Shown one piece after another: positions 16,493 to 25,732 of a DNA stretch of 64,000 bases. Numbering within the stretch: the stretch's first letter is position 1; the number at the start of each line of letters is the position of its first letter. The notes under the pieces were generated by a model. It saw only the letters and a program-made list of their open reading frames with translations, was not told where the DNA came from and did no database searches. Made by a program: the position numbers and the translations under genes. The stretch is from positions 62,001-126,000 of the forward strand of contig NZ_JADMJN010000005.1 in NCBI RefSeq assembly GCF_018780565.1, written 5' to 3'. Origin of the DNA: Rhodoferax sp. GTDB lineage: Bacteria > Pseudomonadota > Gammaproteobacteria > Burkholderiales > Burkholderiaceae_C.

Positions 16493-18766
16493 TTGCTGGA
16501 CGAAGTTGAAGGAACTGTTCAAGGTCACCGTGATGGACACGGGTTTGTGTCCCGTGACGACGGTGAATCCGACATCTATTTACCCCCCAATGAAATGCGG
16601 GCCGTGCTGCACAAAGACCGCGTCAAGGTGCGTATTGTGCGCAGCGATCGCAAGGGGCGTCCCGAGGGGCGCGTGGTCGAAATCGTTGAGCGGCCCAAGC
16701 AGCCCATCATTGGTCGCCTGTTGCACGAAAGCGGCATCTGGATCGTCGCCCCAGAAGATAAACGTTACGGGCAGGACGTGATGATTCCCAAGGCCGCCAC
16801 CGGCATGGCCAAGCCCGGCCAGGTGGTTGTGGTGGAGCTGACCGAGCCTCCCGCCTTGTACGGCCAACCCGTGGGACGCGTTAAAGAAATACTTGGCGAG
16901 ATTGATGATCCTGGCATGGAGATCGAAATCGCCGTGCGCAAGTACAGCGTGCCCCATGAATTTTCGGAGGCCTGCATCGCATTGGCGCGAACCCTGCCGG
17001 ACAAGGTCGGTCCGCAGGACAAGAGACGTCGTGTTGATCTCACCGATGTGCCCTTGGTCACAATAGATGGCGAGGACGCCCGGGATTTTGATGACGCCGT
17101 GTACTGCGAGCCGGCAAAAATTGGCAAAGGTAAATCTGCTGCCAAGGGCTGGCGTCTGCTGGTGGCCATTGCGGATGTCAGTCATTACGTGGAAACCGGT
17201 TCTGCCATAGACATTGATGCGTACGACCGCGCCACCAGCGTGTATTTTCCGCGCCGCGTGATTCCCATGCTGCCGGAAAAACTGTCCAACGGGCTGTGTT
17301 CGCTCAATCCGGAAGTCGAGCGCCTGTGCATGGTGTGCGACATGATGGTGACTGAAGACGGTGAGGTCGATGCCTACCAGTTTTACCCGGCGGTGATGTG
17401 GAGTCATGCGCGCTTTACCTACACCGAAGTGGCGGCCATTCTGGCCAATACACGCGGTCCCGAGGCGATCAAACGCAAAGACAGGATTGCTGATTTGATG
17501 AATCTGCACGATGTGTACCGTGCCCTGCTCAAATCACGCCAGCGGCGCGGCGCCGTCGATTTCGAAACGGTTGAAACCCAGATCATCTGTGACGAGAGCG
17601 GGCGCATCGAAAAAATCGTGCCACGTACCCGCAACGATGCGCACAAGTTGATTGAAGAAGCCATGCTGGCGGCCAACGTGTGCAGTGCCGACTTCATTGC
17701 GCAAAGCAAACATGCTGGTTTGTTCCGCGTGCATGAGGGGCCAACGCCCGAGAAGCAGGAGATTTTGCGCAACTACCTTAAGGCTACGGGCGTGGGCATG
17801 TCGATCAGCGATGATCCGTCACCGGGCGAATTTCAGGCCATTGCGGCGGCCACCAAAGACCGGCCGGATGCGCAGCAGATTCACTCCATGCTGTTGCGTT
17901 CCATGCAACAGGCGATCTATACGCCGATCAACAGTGGCCACTTTGGTTTGGCATTTGATGCGTACACGCATTTCACCAGTCCGATCCGGCGTTACCCCGA
18001 TCTGCTGGTGCACCGGGTCATCAAGGCCATCCTGGCCAAAACGCGTTACCAATTGCCTACACTGCCCACTCCCGGCGAGGCGCATGCGAAGCTGTCACGC
18101 CGGCTTGAAAAAGGGTTGGCTTCCAAGGTTGCCGAGCCTGGACAAAAGCCCAAGAAGCTCAGCGCGGAAAGCCAGGCCTGGCAAGCAGCCGGGCTGCACT
18201 GCAGTGCCAACGAACGTCGTGCGGATGAAGCGAGCCGCGATGTGGAGGCCTGGCTCAAATGCAAGTACATGCGCGAGCATCTGGGCGAAGAATACGGCGG
18301 CGTGGTCAGTTCAGCGACGAGCTTCGGTATTTTTGTGACGCTGGATGCCATGTATGTGGAAGGACTGGTTCATATCACCGAACTGGGCGGTGAGTATTTC
18401 CGCTTTGACGAGGCGCGTCAGGAGTTGCGTGGTGAGCGCACCGGCATGCGTTACGCCATTGGTACACGCGTTCGGGTGCAGGTCAGCCGGGTCGATCTGG
18501 ATGGACGCAAGATTGATTTCCGACTGGTGCATGAGGGCGAGGAGTTTCAAAACCGGGCCATGAAAGACAAGGGCGTTGTACGCGAAGGTCCGGGGCGCAG
18601 CGCGCCGGACAACGGCCCGGGCCGCAAGGCATCAGGCAAGCGCGCGGTACGCAAGATATCCGAACCGCTGGCCCGTGAAGGAAGTCCATCGGCCCGCAAG
18701 TCAAAAGCCGCGGCCAAACAGACACCCGACAAGAGCAGAGGTCACAAGCCGCGTCGTCGCAGCTAA
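16493..18766 (+). CDS. rnr: Ribonuclease R (3'-5' exoribonuclease)
   Basis: About 757 residues. Order: short N-terminal region, cold-shock-like OB domains (GHRDGHGFVSRDDG; ~20-170), RNB catalytic domain (TIDGEDARDFDDAVYCE with the metal-binding Asp cluster; ~185-530), S1 domain (YGGVVSSATSFGIFVTLDAMYVEGLVHI; ~600-680) and a very basic Lys/Arg tail typical of RNase R. It degrades structured RNA, including with tmRNA. The start is uncertain. The frame is open back to a GTG at 16415 inside the divergent tRNA-Leu. No ATG exists before homology starts, so TTG at 16493 is a guess without clear Shine-Dalgarno; GGAAAGAGAG at 16449-16458 could serve a rarer start nearer to it. Confidence 0.93.
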   Translation: MLDEVEGTVQGHRDGHGFVSRDDGESDIYLPPNEMRAVLHKDRVKVRIVRSDRKGRPEGRVVEIVERPKQPIIGRLLHESGIWIVAPEDKRYGQDVMIPKAATGMAKPGQVVVVELTEPPALYGQPVGRVKEILGEIDDPGMEIEIAVRKYSVPHEFSEACIALARTLPDKVGPQDKRRRVDLTDVPLVTIDGEDARDFDDAVYCEPAKIGKGKSAAKGWRLLVAIADVSHYVETGSAIDIDAYDRATSVYFPRRVIPMLPEKLSNGLCSLNPEVERLCMVCDMMVTEDGEVDAYQFYPAVMWSHARFTYTEVAAILANTRGPEAIKRKDRIADLMNLHDVYRALLKSRQRRGAVDFETVETQIICDESGRIEKIVPRTRNDAHKLIEEAMLAANVCSADFIAQSKHAGLFRVHEGPTPEKQEILRNYLKATGVGMSISDDPSPGEFQAIAAATKDRPDAQQIHSMLLRSMQQAIYTPINSGHFGLAFDAYTHFTSPIRRYPDLLVHRVIKAILAKTRYQLPTLPTPGEAHAKLSRRLEKGLASKVAEPGQKPKKLSAESQAWQAAGLHCSANERRADEASRDVEAWLKCKYMREHLGEEYGGVVSSATSFGIFVTLDAMYVEGLVHITELGGEYFRFDEARQELRGERTGMRYAIGTRVRVQVSRVDLDGRKIDFRLVHEGEEFQNRAMKDKGVVREGPGRSAPDNGPGRKASGKRAVRKISEPLAREGSPSARKSKAAAKQTPDKSRGHKPRRRS

Positions 18767-18806
18767 GTGATTCTGTGCAAGCCGAACAACTCCAATATCA
18801 ATTCAT

Positions 18807-19562
18807 ATGACTTCAGTTTCAAAAGTGGCGATTGTCACTGGTGCCGGCACCGGCATAGGGAAGGCTGTGACGCTGGCCTTGCTGCAGGCAGGGTACCGGG
18901 TCGCGCTTGGCGGGCGCAGGATAGAGCCGCTGCAGGCTGTGCTGGCGCAAAGCGGTATGGGCGAGCGGGGGCTGGCCATAGCGACCGATGTGTCGGACCC
19001 CGTCTCGGTGCAGGTGCTTTTTGAGAAGACCGTGCAAGCCTTTGGCCGTGTCGATGTGCTGTTCAACAATGCCGGCGTCGGTGCGCCTGCCGTTCCCCTT
19101 GAAGACCTTGAGCTGGCGCATTGGAAAAACGTGGTGGACATCAACCTCACTGGCATGTTTTTGTGTCTTCAGCAGGCGTTCAGGGTGATGAAGGCGCAGA
19201 TACCGCAGGGGGGGCGCATTATCAACAACGGCTCCATTGCAGCCACCACGCCGCGTCCGAATTCGATTGCCTATACCGCCACAAAGCACGCCGTTACCGG
19301 CTTGACCAAGGCGGCCTCGCTGGATGGCCGCAAGTACGACATTGCGGTGGGCCAGATCGACATTGGCAATGCTGCGACCGACATGACTCAGCGTATGTCG
19401 GCCGGCATCATGCAGGCCAATGGGAACGTTGTCAGTGAGCCGACCATGGATGTGAACATCGTAGGGCAATCCGTGGTGTACATGGCCAGCCTGCCTCTGG
19501 AGGCCAATGTGATGTTTCACACAGTCATGGCGACCAAGATGCCTTTTGTCGGTCGCGGCTGA
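18807..19562 (+). CDS. SDR-family oxidoreductase
   Basis: 251 residues. Glycine motif TGAGTGIG (residues 11-18), NNAGVG, Ser in NNGSIAA and catalytic YTATK make a complete classical short-chain dehydrogenase. An Arg pair after beta-2 (GGRRIE) suggests NADP(H) preference. The C-terminal part ([24 protein letters not shown]) is typical of a group of proteobacterial SDRs of unknown substrate. It follows rnr by 40 bases, with no obvious Shine-Dalgarno. Substrate not predictable. Confidence 0.85.
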   Translation: MTSVSKVAIVTGAGTGIGKAVTLALLQAGYRVALGGRRIEPLQAVLAQSGMGERGLAIATDVSDPVSVQVLFEKTVQAFGRVDVLFNNAGVGAPAVPLEDLELAHWKNVVDINLTGMFLCLQQAFRVMKAQIPQGGRIINNGSIAATTPRPNSIAYTATKHAVTGLTKAASLDGRKYDIAVGQIDIGNAATDMTQRMSAGIMQANGNVVSEPTMDVNIVGQSVVYMASLPLEANVMFHTVMATKMPFVGRG

Positions 19563-19620
19563 CAAATTTATTGAAGACAGGGGGCCCTTCCCCTCGTTGA
19601 ATAAGCATTGTTTGCTATAT

Positions 19621-21084
19621 TTACGATAGCGATCGAGAAAGTAACCCGGCCGTCAAAGGCTGATCTTCAGGCCATTTGTCGGCCAGCAGCCCATGCTGGT
19701 ACACCGCGTCGCAAGCTGCCTGAAAAGTCGATTTGCCCGCTGCCAGCTGGGCCCCAATCATGCCGGCCAGCACATCGCCTGTGCCCGCAGTGGCCAGTCG
19801 TGCGTTGCCGCTGGGGTTGATCACAGGAACTTCGTCGGGGGCCGCGAGGACGGTTCCCGACCCCTTGAGCACCACAGTGCATCCAAACCGTTGTGCCAAT
19901 TGCTGCGCGGCCGACAGCCGGTCATGCTGTACCTGGGCGGTGGAGTTGCCCAGCAGGCGGGCCGCTTCCAGCGGATGCGGCGTCAGCACCGTGTTCGCAA
20001 GGCGCTTGTTCCGGTTGACCAGCAAGGTTTGAAGTTGGACGTCGTTTGCTACCAGATTAAGCGCATCTGCGTCAATGACCACGGGGGACAGGGTTGAAAA
20101 TATCCGTGGAAGGAGGGCTCCAACGGATTCGCCGCCGCCACAACCACACACCACCGTCATGCCCTTGAAGTCCAAGGCATTGACCGGCCTGAACATCAAC
20201 TCGGGCTGGCTGGTGTCCACGCTCATGCTGCCGCCATCGAGCAAGCCCACAAACACCCGGCCAGCACCTCCGTGCAAGGCGGCCGATGCGGCCAGCAGTG
20301 CTGCGCCCGTCATGCCTATGGCGCCGCCGACCACCGCCACATCGCCGAAGCTGCCTTTGTGTGAAGCGTGAGCGCGTTTCAAGTCCTTTGGTGCACCCGA
20401 CAGCCAGGCGGTGGGTGGGTCGCGTGGGATTGGCGTGTCCGCTGCGTCATGTCCAGCGCCCAGCGCGTCCAGCCACACGGTTCCCGAGGTGTCACGGCCA
20501 TGGGCCGTGAACAGGCCGGGTTTGAGCGTCAGCAGACTCAAGGTGTGCCGAGCGTTCACGCAGGGGTGCCAGAGTGCGCCGGTATCGGCATGCAGCCCGG
20601 TTGGGATGTCCACCGCCAGTACCGGGGCACTTGTCGAGTTCATGAGTGCAATCCAGGCCGCCATACGGCCCTCAGGTGCGCGGTTGCTGGCACCGATTCC
20701 CAGCAAGGCATCGATGCATAAGTCGTAGTTCTGGGGCGGCTCGTCGGCAAACATGACACAGGCTTCCATTGCGCGCTGGCAGGAGCTCGCTGCATCCGGT
20801 GGCGCTTTGTCAAGACTGCCGAGCCAGGTCACCACCACCTGTTTTCCCCAACGTTGAAGGTGCCCGGCCGCTTCCATACCGTCTCCACCGTTGTTGCCGG
20901 GTCCGCAGGCCACCCAGATGGTTTCGGCGTGGGGTGTGGTTGCTAGCGCCAATCGTGCGACGGCCAGTCCGGCGCGTTGCATCAGGGTGTGGGGTGCAAG
21001 CTTTGCCGGGGCGGCCTGTTCAATACGGCGGGTCGCCTCAATGCTGTGCAGGGGCTGGCGCGAGCGGAAGTCGATTTTCAGCAT
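19621..21084 (-). CDS. nnr: Bifunctional NAD(P)HX epimerase / ADP-dependent NAD(P)HX dehydratase
   Basis: 487 residues. The N-terminal YjeF_N epimerase domain (~1-215) has CGPGNNGGDGMEAA. The C-terminal ribokinase-like dehydratase domain (~225-480) has VVGGAIGMTGAALLA, VIDADALN and TAGTGDVLAGMIGAQ, the ADP-binding glycine loop. Together they repair hydrated NADH/NADPH in the cytoplasm. It lies 18 bases downstream of an MBL-fold hydrolase and likely shares a transcript with it and an HDOD gene. It converges with the SDR gene; the 58 bases between show no convincing terminator. Confidence 0.93.
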   Translation of the reverse strand: MLKIDFRSRQPLHSIEATRRIEQAAPAKLAPHTLMQRAGLAVARLALATTPHAETIWVACGPGNNGGDGMEAAGHLQRWGKQVVVTWLGSLDKAPPDAASSCQRAMEACVMFADEPPQNYDLCIDALLGIGASNRAPEGRMAAWIALMNSTSAPVLAVDIPTGLHADTGALWHPCVNARHTLSLLTLKPGLFTAHGRDTSGTVWLDALGAGHDAADTPIPRDPPTAWLSGAPKDLKRAHASHKGSFGDVAVVGGAIGMTGAALLAASAALHGGAGRVFVGLLDGGSMSVDTSQPELMFRPVNALDFKGMTVVCGCGGGESVGALLPRIFSTLSPVVIDADALNLVANDVQLQTLLVNRNKRLANTVLTPHPLEAARLLGNSTAQVQHDRLSAAQQLAQRFGCTVVLKGSGTVLAAPDEVPVINPSGNARLATAGTGDVLAGMIGAQLAAGKSTFQAACDAVYQHGLLADKWPEDQPLTAGLLSRSLS

Positions 21085-21102
21085 GGTGCCAGCCGCCGAG
21101 CT

Positions 21103-21990
21103 TCAAAACTCGTAGGTTTCGCCTTCGCGGGCCAAGCGATAGTCAGGGTCCCCGGCTTGCCGAGGATGCTCGGCCATGACTTGCCGGAACGCTTCCTCCA
21201 ACGCATCGTCGCTTCGCGTGGGTTCATGGTGTGTGCAAAACAGGACCTTGGCACCGGCTTCTTTGGCATAGCGGATGCTGGTGTTGAAAGTGCCATGCCC
21301 CCAGCCTTTTTTGGCAGGGTATTCCTGCTCGGTGTAGGAGGAGTCGGCAATCAGTACGTCGACATTCTGCATGGCGCGCAGGATGCTTTCGGCCTTTTCA
21401 TCCACAAAGGTCTGATACTCGGCATAGCCCTCGTCGCCTGGCTCATAAATATTGAGGGGCGGCTCATGGTCGCCGGTGAAAAACACTGATTTGCCATTGG
21501 CTTCAATGCGGTAGCCGAAATCGATGACCGGGTGGTTCATCAGGTAGGGCGTTACTGTGGCGCAGCCGATCTGGACGCTTTGCTCCGGCGCCAGTGTCAC
21601 GTATTCAATGCGGGCCTTCATCTCCGCCTCGCGCACGGGGAAATAGCTGTATTGCAGTTGCACCGACATGACCTGTTCGATGCCTTTGCCCGACACGGGG
21701 TCAAATGCCCCGTGCAGACGCAGCAGATTGCCTGGAATGAAGTTGGGAATGAAAAAGGGCAAACCCTGGATGTGATCCCAGTGCGAATGGGAAATCAGCA
21801 CGTTGGCTGTTACCGGCAACTCAGCCAGCAGTGTTTGGGACAGCGGGAAGATGCCGGTACCCGCGTCAATGATGATCAACTCGTTGTTGTCGGTGCGGAT
21901 CTCGATACAGGTGGTGTTGCCGCCATAGCGCACGGTGCTCGGACCAGGTGAAGCGATGGAACCTCGTACTCCCCAGAATCTGACTTTCAT
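21103..21990 (-). CDS. MBL-fold metallohydrolase
   Basis: 295 residues. The dinuclear-metal motif HSHWDH is at residues 68-73; further ligands are probably His in LMNHPVIDFGY, Asp in FFTGDHEP and His in FCTHHEP. The N-terminus FWGVRGSIASPGPSTVRYGGNT is characteristic of a subgroup often labelled cAMP phosphodiesterase class II-like, but the substrate is not established. GAGG lies seven bases before the ATG. The HDOD gene ends nine bases upstream and nnr starts 18 bases downstream. Confidence 0.85.
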   Translation of the reverse strand: MKVRFWGVRGSIASPGPSTVRYGGNTTCIEIRTDNNELIIIDAGTGIFPLSQTLLAELPVTANVLISHSHWDHIQGLPFFIPNFIPGNLLRLHGAFDPVSGKGIEQVMSVQLQYSYFPVREAEMKARIEYVTLAPEQSVQIGCATVTPYLMNHPVIDFGYRIEANGKSVFFTGDHEPPLNIYEPGDEGYAEYQTFVDEKAESILRAMQNVDVLIADSSYTEQEYPAKKGWGHGTFNTSIRYAKEAGAKVLFCTHHEPTRSDDALEEAFRQVMAEHPRQAGDPDYRLAREGETYEF

Positions 21991-21999
21991 GCCATGTCC

Positions 22000-22842
22000 T
22001 CAAACTTTTGAAAATATTTTGGCTTCTTCAAACACGGGTGCCAGATCACCCAATGACGCCATGACTTCCTCCAGCGTGCCGCCCAGTCGCTTGGCCAATG
22101 GGGGGGGGAGTTCTTCGATGCAGGGATTGCCACCAAAGCCAAACTCGAGCTTCTTGCTGATCTGATTGGCTGCAAAAACGCAGGCAATCATGTCGGTGTC
22201 CATCAGGTCCGCACCGTACTGGTGGCGGATGGTCTGGATCAGGTTGGGGGCAAAGCGCCACTTCTCGACCAGCATCGCGCCGACCACCGCATGGTCAACG
22301 CCAATGACCTCCTGCAGGGCCAGATGCAGGGAGCTGCCATTGGCCTGACTGGCTTGCAGGGCCTTGCGAAATTCGTTGGGCATGAACTGGGCAAAAACCA
22401 CCTTGCCAAAGTCATGCAGCAAACCTGCAATAAAGCAGTCCATCGGGTCGGCATCGTCCAGGCGCAGCGCCAGTTGCTTGGCAATGCTGGCGGTAGCCAG
22501 CGAGTGCAGCAGGTATTGCTGGGCGTCGAAGCCGGCTGCGTTGTCCTTGGGCAGCATGCCAATAGCGGCGATGCTCAGAGCCAGGTTCTTGATGGTGTTG
22601 AAGCCCAGGTAGACCACCGCGTGGTTGATGGATGTGATCTGCTTGGGCAAGCTGTAGTACGCCGAATTGACCACCTTCAGAATCTTCACCGTGACCACGG
22701 GGTCTTTGTCGATGACCTGCACCAGATCCTTGGGCGTGCAATTGACATCGCGGGTCAACTCCAGGATTTTCTGGACGCTTTTGGGAAACGCCGGCATGCC
22801 GTCAACGGCGGCGGCCAGCTTTTGGGACAGTTCTGGATTCAT
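22000..22842 (-). CDS. HDOD-domain signalling protein
   Basis: 280 residues. The HDOD domain covers about residues 12-205. Features include the opening LPAFPKSVQKILEL-type segment, VDKDPVVTVKILKVVNSAYY, and degenerate HD positions (LLHDFGKVVFAQ, GVDHAVVGAMLVEKW). HDOD proteins lack full phosphohydrolase residues and act as scaffolds in two-component or c-di-GMP signalling; the LLHDFGK here is close to a real HD motif. The remaining ~75 residues have no known domain. First gene of a tight three-gene set with the MBL hydrolase and nnr; no good Shine-Dalgarno is visible. Confidence 0.83.
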   Translation of the reverse strand: MNPELSQKLAAAVDGMPAFPKSVQKILELTRDVNCTPKDLVQVIDKDPVVTVKILKVVNSAYYSLPKQITSINHAVVYLGFNTIKNLALSIAAIGMLPKDNAAGFDAQQYLLHSLATASIAKQLALRLDDADPMDCFIAGLLHDFGKVVFAQFMPNEFRKALQASQANGSSLHLALQEVIGVDHAVVGAMLVEKWRFAPNLIQTIRHQYGADLMDTDMIACVFAANQISKKLEFGFGGNPCIEELPPPLAKRLGGTLEEVMASLGDLAPVFEEAKIFSKV

Positions 22843-22895
22843 GGTTTGGATTGTCTGTTAACCGCGCATTGTGTCAATCTGTGCAATACCCTACT

Positions 22896-24149
22896 TTAAG
22901 CGCGAAGGCGGTCCACCCCCAAGCCGGCGACATCCATGCCAGGAGTCCGTCCGCCAATGAGGTCTGCGAGCACTCTGGCCGAGCCACAACTCAGTGCCCA
23001 GCCGCTGGAGCCATGGCCCAGATTCAGCCAGAGTCCACTGAGTCCGCTGGCGCCAAGAATGGGCGGGCCGTCGGGCAACATGGGGCGTGCCCCTTTCCAC
23101 TGTTGGACGCCACTTGCCAAATTGGCCGCACCAGGGAACCAGTCATGCAAGACCTTGTACAGGGTGGCTACGGAGCTGGCGCGTTTTTTGTCGCTGGCAC
23201 CGCCGATTTCAGCGCCGCCGGCCACGCGCACCCGGTTGCCCAGTCGTGAAATGGCCACTTTGTAGTGCTCGTCCATGACTGCACTGCGTGGCGCGTTCAG
23301 CGGCTCGCGAATGGGCGCGCTGAGCGAGTAGCCATGAACGGCCACCATCGGAATTTTCAGGCCCAGCGGTCCCAGCAATCGGGTCGAATCCAGTCCGGCA
23401 CACATGACGACCGCGTCAAATGGGCGTGGCACCTGTTCGCCGGCAATGCTCACCGTGGCGCCGGCCGACGTGTTGATTTGAGTGACCGTGGTGTTGAATG
23501 CAAATTTGACACCCATTCGCAGCGCCTCATTTTTCAGCATGAGGGCGAACTGGCGGCAGTTTCCCACTTCATCATCGGGCAGGTAGATGGCACTGAAAAA
23601 TGAGGTATCCGGGTTGAGTGCCGACTCGGCCTTGCGAGCCTCAACCGGGCTGAGTTCCTTGAAAGTCAGTCCCGCGTCGCGCAACAGTTGAAGCCCTGGC
23701 TGGGCCAGCTTGCTGTCTTTTTCGCTGCGCAGAAGCACCATGTAGCCGTCGCTGCGGTCATATTCCAGCTTCAAATCGGCCGTGATGTGGTGCAGCCGAT
23801 CTCTGCTGTAGAGCGCCAGACTTTGCAATTGGGCCCGGTTGGCCAGATAGGTTTCGGGTTGGCAGGCGCGGTACCACCGCCACATCCACGCCAGTTCGCG
23901 CAAGGACAAGGGCAAGCCCACCTTGACCGGCGCGTAGCGGCTGAATAAATGCTGGATGACTTTAGAAGGCATACCCGGGGCTGCCCAAGGCGTGACGTAA
24001 CCCGGGGCCACGATGCCGGCATTCGCAAAACTGGTTTCCTCGGCGGCGGCGGCGCGTCGCTCCATCACTGTCACTTCGTGGCCGTCGCAGGCCAGTTCGT
24101 AGGCCGTGGTGACGCCAATGATGCCGGCGCCGATAACTGCAATCTTCAT
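22896..24149 (-). CDS. dadA: D-amino-acid dehydrogenase, small subunit type
   Basis: 417 residues. FAD-binding GAGIIG begins at residue 7, with MERR at the end of beta-2, the DadA-like ATP-motif (DGHEVTVMERRAAAAEETSFANAG) and a C-terminal GHGSSGWALSCGSARVLADL flavin site. It oxidises D-amino acids to 2-oxo acids and passes electrons to quinones at the inner membrane. Start at 24149 chosen because FAD homology begins there; the upstream frame to 24188 has no domain. An amidase gene ends 61 bases upstream, and the pair could release and then oxidise D-amino acids (inference). Confidence 0.9.
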   Translation of the reverse strand: MKIAVIGAGIIGVTTAYELACDGHEVTVMERRAAAAEETSFANAGIVAPGYVTPWAAPGMPSKVIQHLFSRYAPVKVGLPLSLRELAWMWRWYRACQPETYLANRAQLQSLALYSRDRLHHITADLKLEYDRSDGYMVLLRSEKDSKLAQPGLQLLRDAGLTFKELSPVEARKAESALNPDTSFFSAIYLPDDEVGNCRQFALMLKNEALRMGVKFAFNTTVTQINTSAGATVSIAGEQVPRPFDAVVMCAGLDSTRLLGPLGLKIPMVAVHGYSLSAPIREPLNAPRSAVMDEHYKVAISRLGNRVRVAGGAEIGGASDKKRASSVATLYKVLHDWFPGAANLASGVQQWKGARPMLPDGPPILGASGLSGLWLNLGHGSSGWALSCGSARVLADLIGGRTPGMDVAGLGVDRLRA

Positions 24150-24210
24150 GAATCCCTTTTTTCTAGGCCTTTTGGGCCGATAACCCACGCATAAAAAGCG
24201 TGGTCAGCTA

Positions 24211-25539
24211 TCATTTTTGTAGTATTGACTCAATTTTCTGCGCTATGTTGAGCACAGGGTCGTCGCGCATGGCGCCCGCCCAGATCATCAAGCCAACAGG
24301 CAGTTCGCCAAGCTCATGGCACGGAATCGAAATCGCGCAACCATCGAGCATATTGATCACACTGGTGTTTCGAAGCAGCAAGGTGTTGACCCGGAAAAAG
24401 GCCTCGTCGCGTTGGGATCCGGGGGCAATATCTGCAATTGGGGGGGCCACGATGGGCACGGTGGGCGAAAGAAAGGCGTCAAAGCCTTGCATGGCGGTTT
24501 CCATTCGTTCTATCCAGCTGCGCCGTGCATCCTGAAGCTCTATGTAGTCACAAGCGCGCATTGTCGCACCGCGCTGGATGCGAGCGACCACGCGAGGGTC
24601 GTAGAGGTGGGCTTTGTGTTTCAGCAAGCGATGATGCCAGGCGTAGCTTTCGGCTGCGGAGAAGCCACCAGTGGCCTGGATCTGTTGCAGTTCGTGGATC
24701 TCCGCGAGCGGGATTTCATCAATGCGAGCGCCCGCATCGCGCAAGGTTTTGAGCGTGCGCTGCCAGGCACGGGACACGGTGGCGTCAAGACCGTCGAGCA
24801 TCCATGTACGGGGTACGCCCAGGCGGTAGGCGCAGAGGGGGGCGGGGCTGCGAGTCACTCGCTGCTGGGACAGCAGTTCATGGGCATAAACTGCGTCGCG
24901 CACGGAGCGGGTGAGGGCGCACACCGTGTCCATGGTGGTGGAGAGGGGCAGGACGCCGGTATTGGGCACAAGTCTCGCCGTGTTCTTGAAGCCAACCAGG
25001 CCATTGAGTGCTGCCGGAATGCGAATTGAGCCACCCGTGTCCGATCCCAGTCCGATGAAGGCGGCGCCCGTGGCCACCGAAATCGCAGCCCCTGATGAGG
25101 AACCGCCCGGGATACGCGCTACATCGGTGTCACAGGCGTTTGACGGCGTGCCGTAGTGAGGGTTGATTCCAACGCCAGAAAAGGCAAACTCACTCATGTT
25201 GGTACGCCCGATGATGCTGGCGCCTGCCTGTTTCAGTCGGCTTACAGCCGCGCAATCCTGTGCAGCCGGCGGTGCGTTCTGGAGCACGATCGAGCCGGCA
25301 CACGTGGTTTGTCCGGCCATGTCAAACAGATCTTTGACCGATACGGCAAGGCCTGCCAGCGGGCGGCTCACGATGCCGGGCGTGTCGGCGGTGGCACGGG
25401 CCTGGTCAAACAGGGTGGTCAGAAAAACGTGGCTGCAGCGATTTGATTGAGCCGCCGCAATGGCTTTTTCAATCTCGAGTTGTGGACTGCTCTGTCCGCT
25501 GCGCAGCAGGTCTAGCGTGGTGTGAAGGTCTGGAATCAT
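24211..25539 (-). CDS. Amidase-signature-family amidase
   Basis: 442 residues. The Ser-cisSer-Lys triad is present: Lys in SVKDLFD, cis-Ser in IPGGSSSGAA and nucleophile Ser in GSDTGGSIRIPA. It resembles amidase relatives of GatA but stands without gatB/gatC, so it probably cleaves a small amide in the cytoplasm. The ATG at 25539 begins the family homology; a longer frame to 25617 has no support. It precedes dadA on the same strand and is divergent from rpsB. Confidence 0.88.
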   Translation of the reverse strand: MIPDLHTTLDLLRSGQSSPQLEIEKAIAAAQSNRCSHVFLTTLFDQARATADTPGIVSRPLAGLAVSVKDLFDMAGQTTCAGSIVLQNAPPAAQDCAAVSRLKQAGASIIGRTNMSEFAFSGVGINPHYGTPSNACDTDVARIPGGSSSGAAISVATGAAFIGLGSDTGGSIRIPAALNGLVGFKNTARLVPNTGVLPLSTTMDTVCALTRSVRDAVYAHELLSQQRVTRSPAPLCAYRLGVPRTWMLDGLDATVSRAWQRTLKTLRDAGARIDEIPLAEIHELQQIQATGGFSAAESYAWHHRLLKHKAHLYDPRVVARIQRGATMRACDYIELQDARRSWIERMETAMQGFDAFLSPTVPIVAPPIADIAPGSQRDEAFFRVNTLLLRNTSVINMLDGCAISIPCHELGELPVGLMIWAGAMRDDPVLNIAQKIESILQK

Positions 25540-25559
25540 GGATTTGCGCAGCGATGTGC

Positions 25560-25565
25560 TATAGT
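25560..25565 (+). promoter_or_regulatory. Candidate -10 box of the rpsB operon
   Basis: TATAGT, five of six, without a good -35. It would yield a ~160-nt rpsB leader that includes the hairpin at 25652-25676. Confidence 0.35.
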
Positions 25566-25651
25566 CCTTGGGTTTTGCCGAGTGGCCGGTTGGCCATTTG
25601 GGGAAACAAATCAGCAAACCAGTTTAATCAAGGTGTTGCGGCTTTTGCGGG

Positions 25652-25676
25652 CAATTTCAAAGTGAATTTGAAATTG
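25652..25676 (+). promoter_or_regulatory. Hairpin in the rpsB leader
   Basis: Perfect ten-base inverted repeat CAATTTCAAA / TTTGAAATTG with a five-base loop, 57 bases before rpsB. E. coli rpsB-tsf is autoregulated by S2 through its leader; whether this AT-rich hairpin has that role is unknown. It has no T-run and is not a terminator. Confidence 0.5.
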
Positions 25677-25732
25677 TCTTCATGGGGTGCAAAAACGAAC
25701 TGGATTTTAGACCTAACCTTTGGAGTTAAATC

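Noticed and set aside
18767..19024. 85-residue frame overlapping the start of the SDR gene
   Set aside because: Out of frame with a complete classical SDR that has all motifs.
19563..19620. Possible terminator between the SDR gene and nnr
   Set aside because: Only weak stems (AGGGG/CCCCT and GCTAT/ATAGC) without T-runs.
24185..24203. Hairpin CCACGC/GCGTGG between amidase and dadA
   Set aside because: Short stem and no T-run on the coding strand, so not called a terminator.
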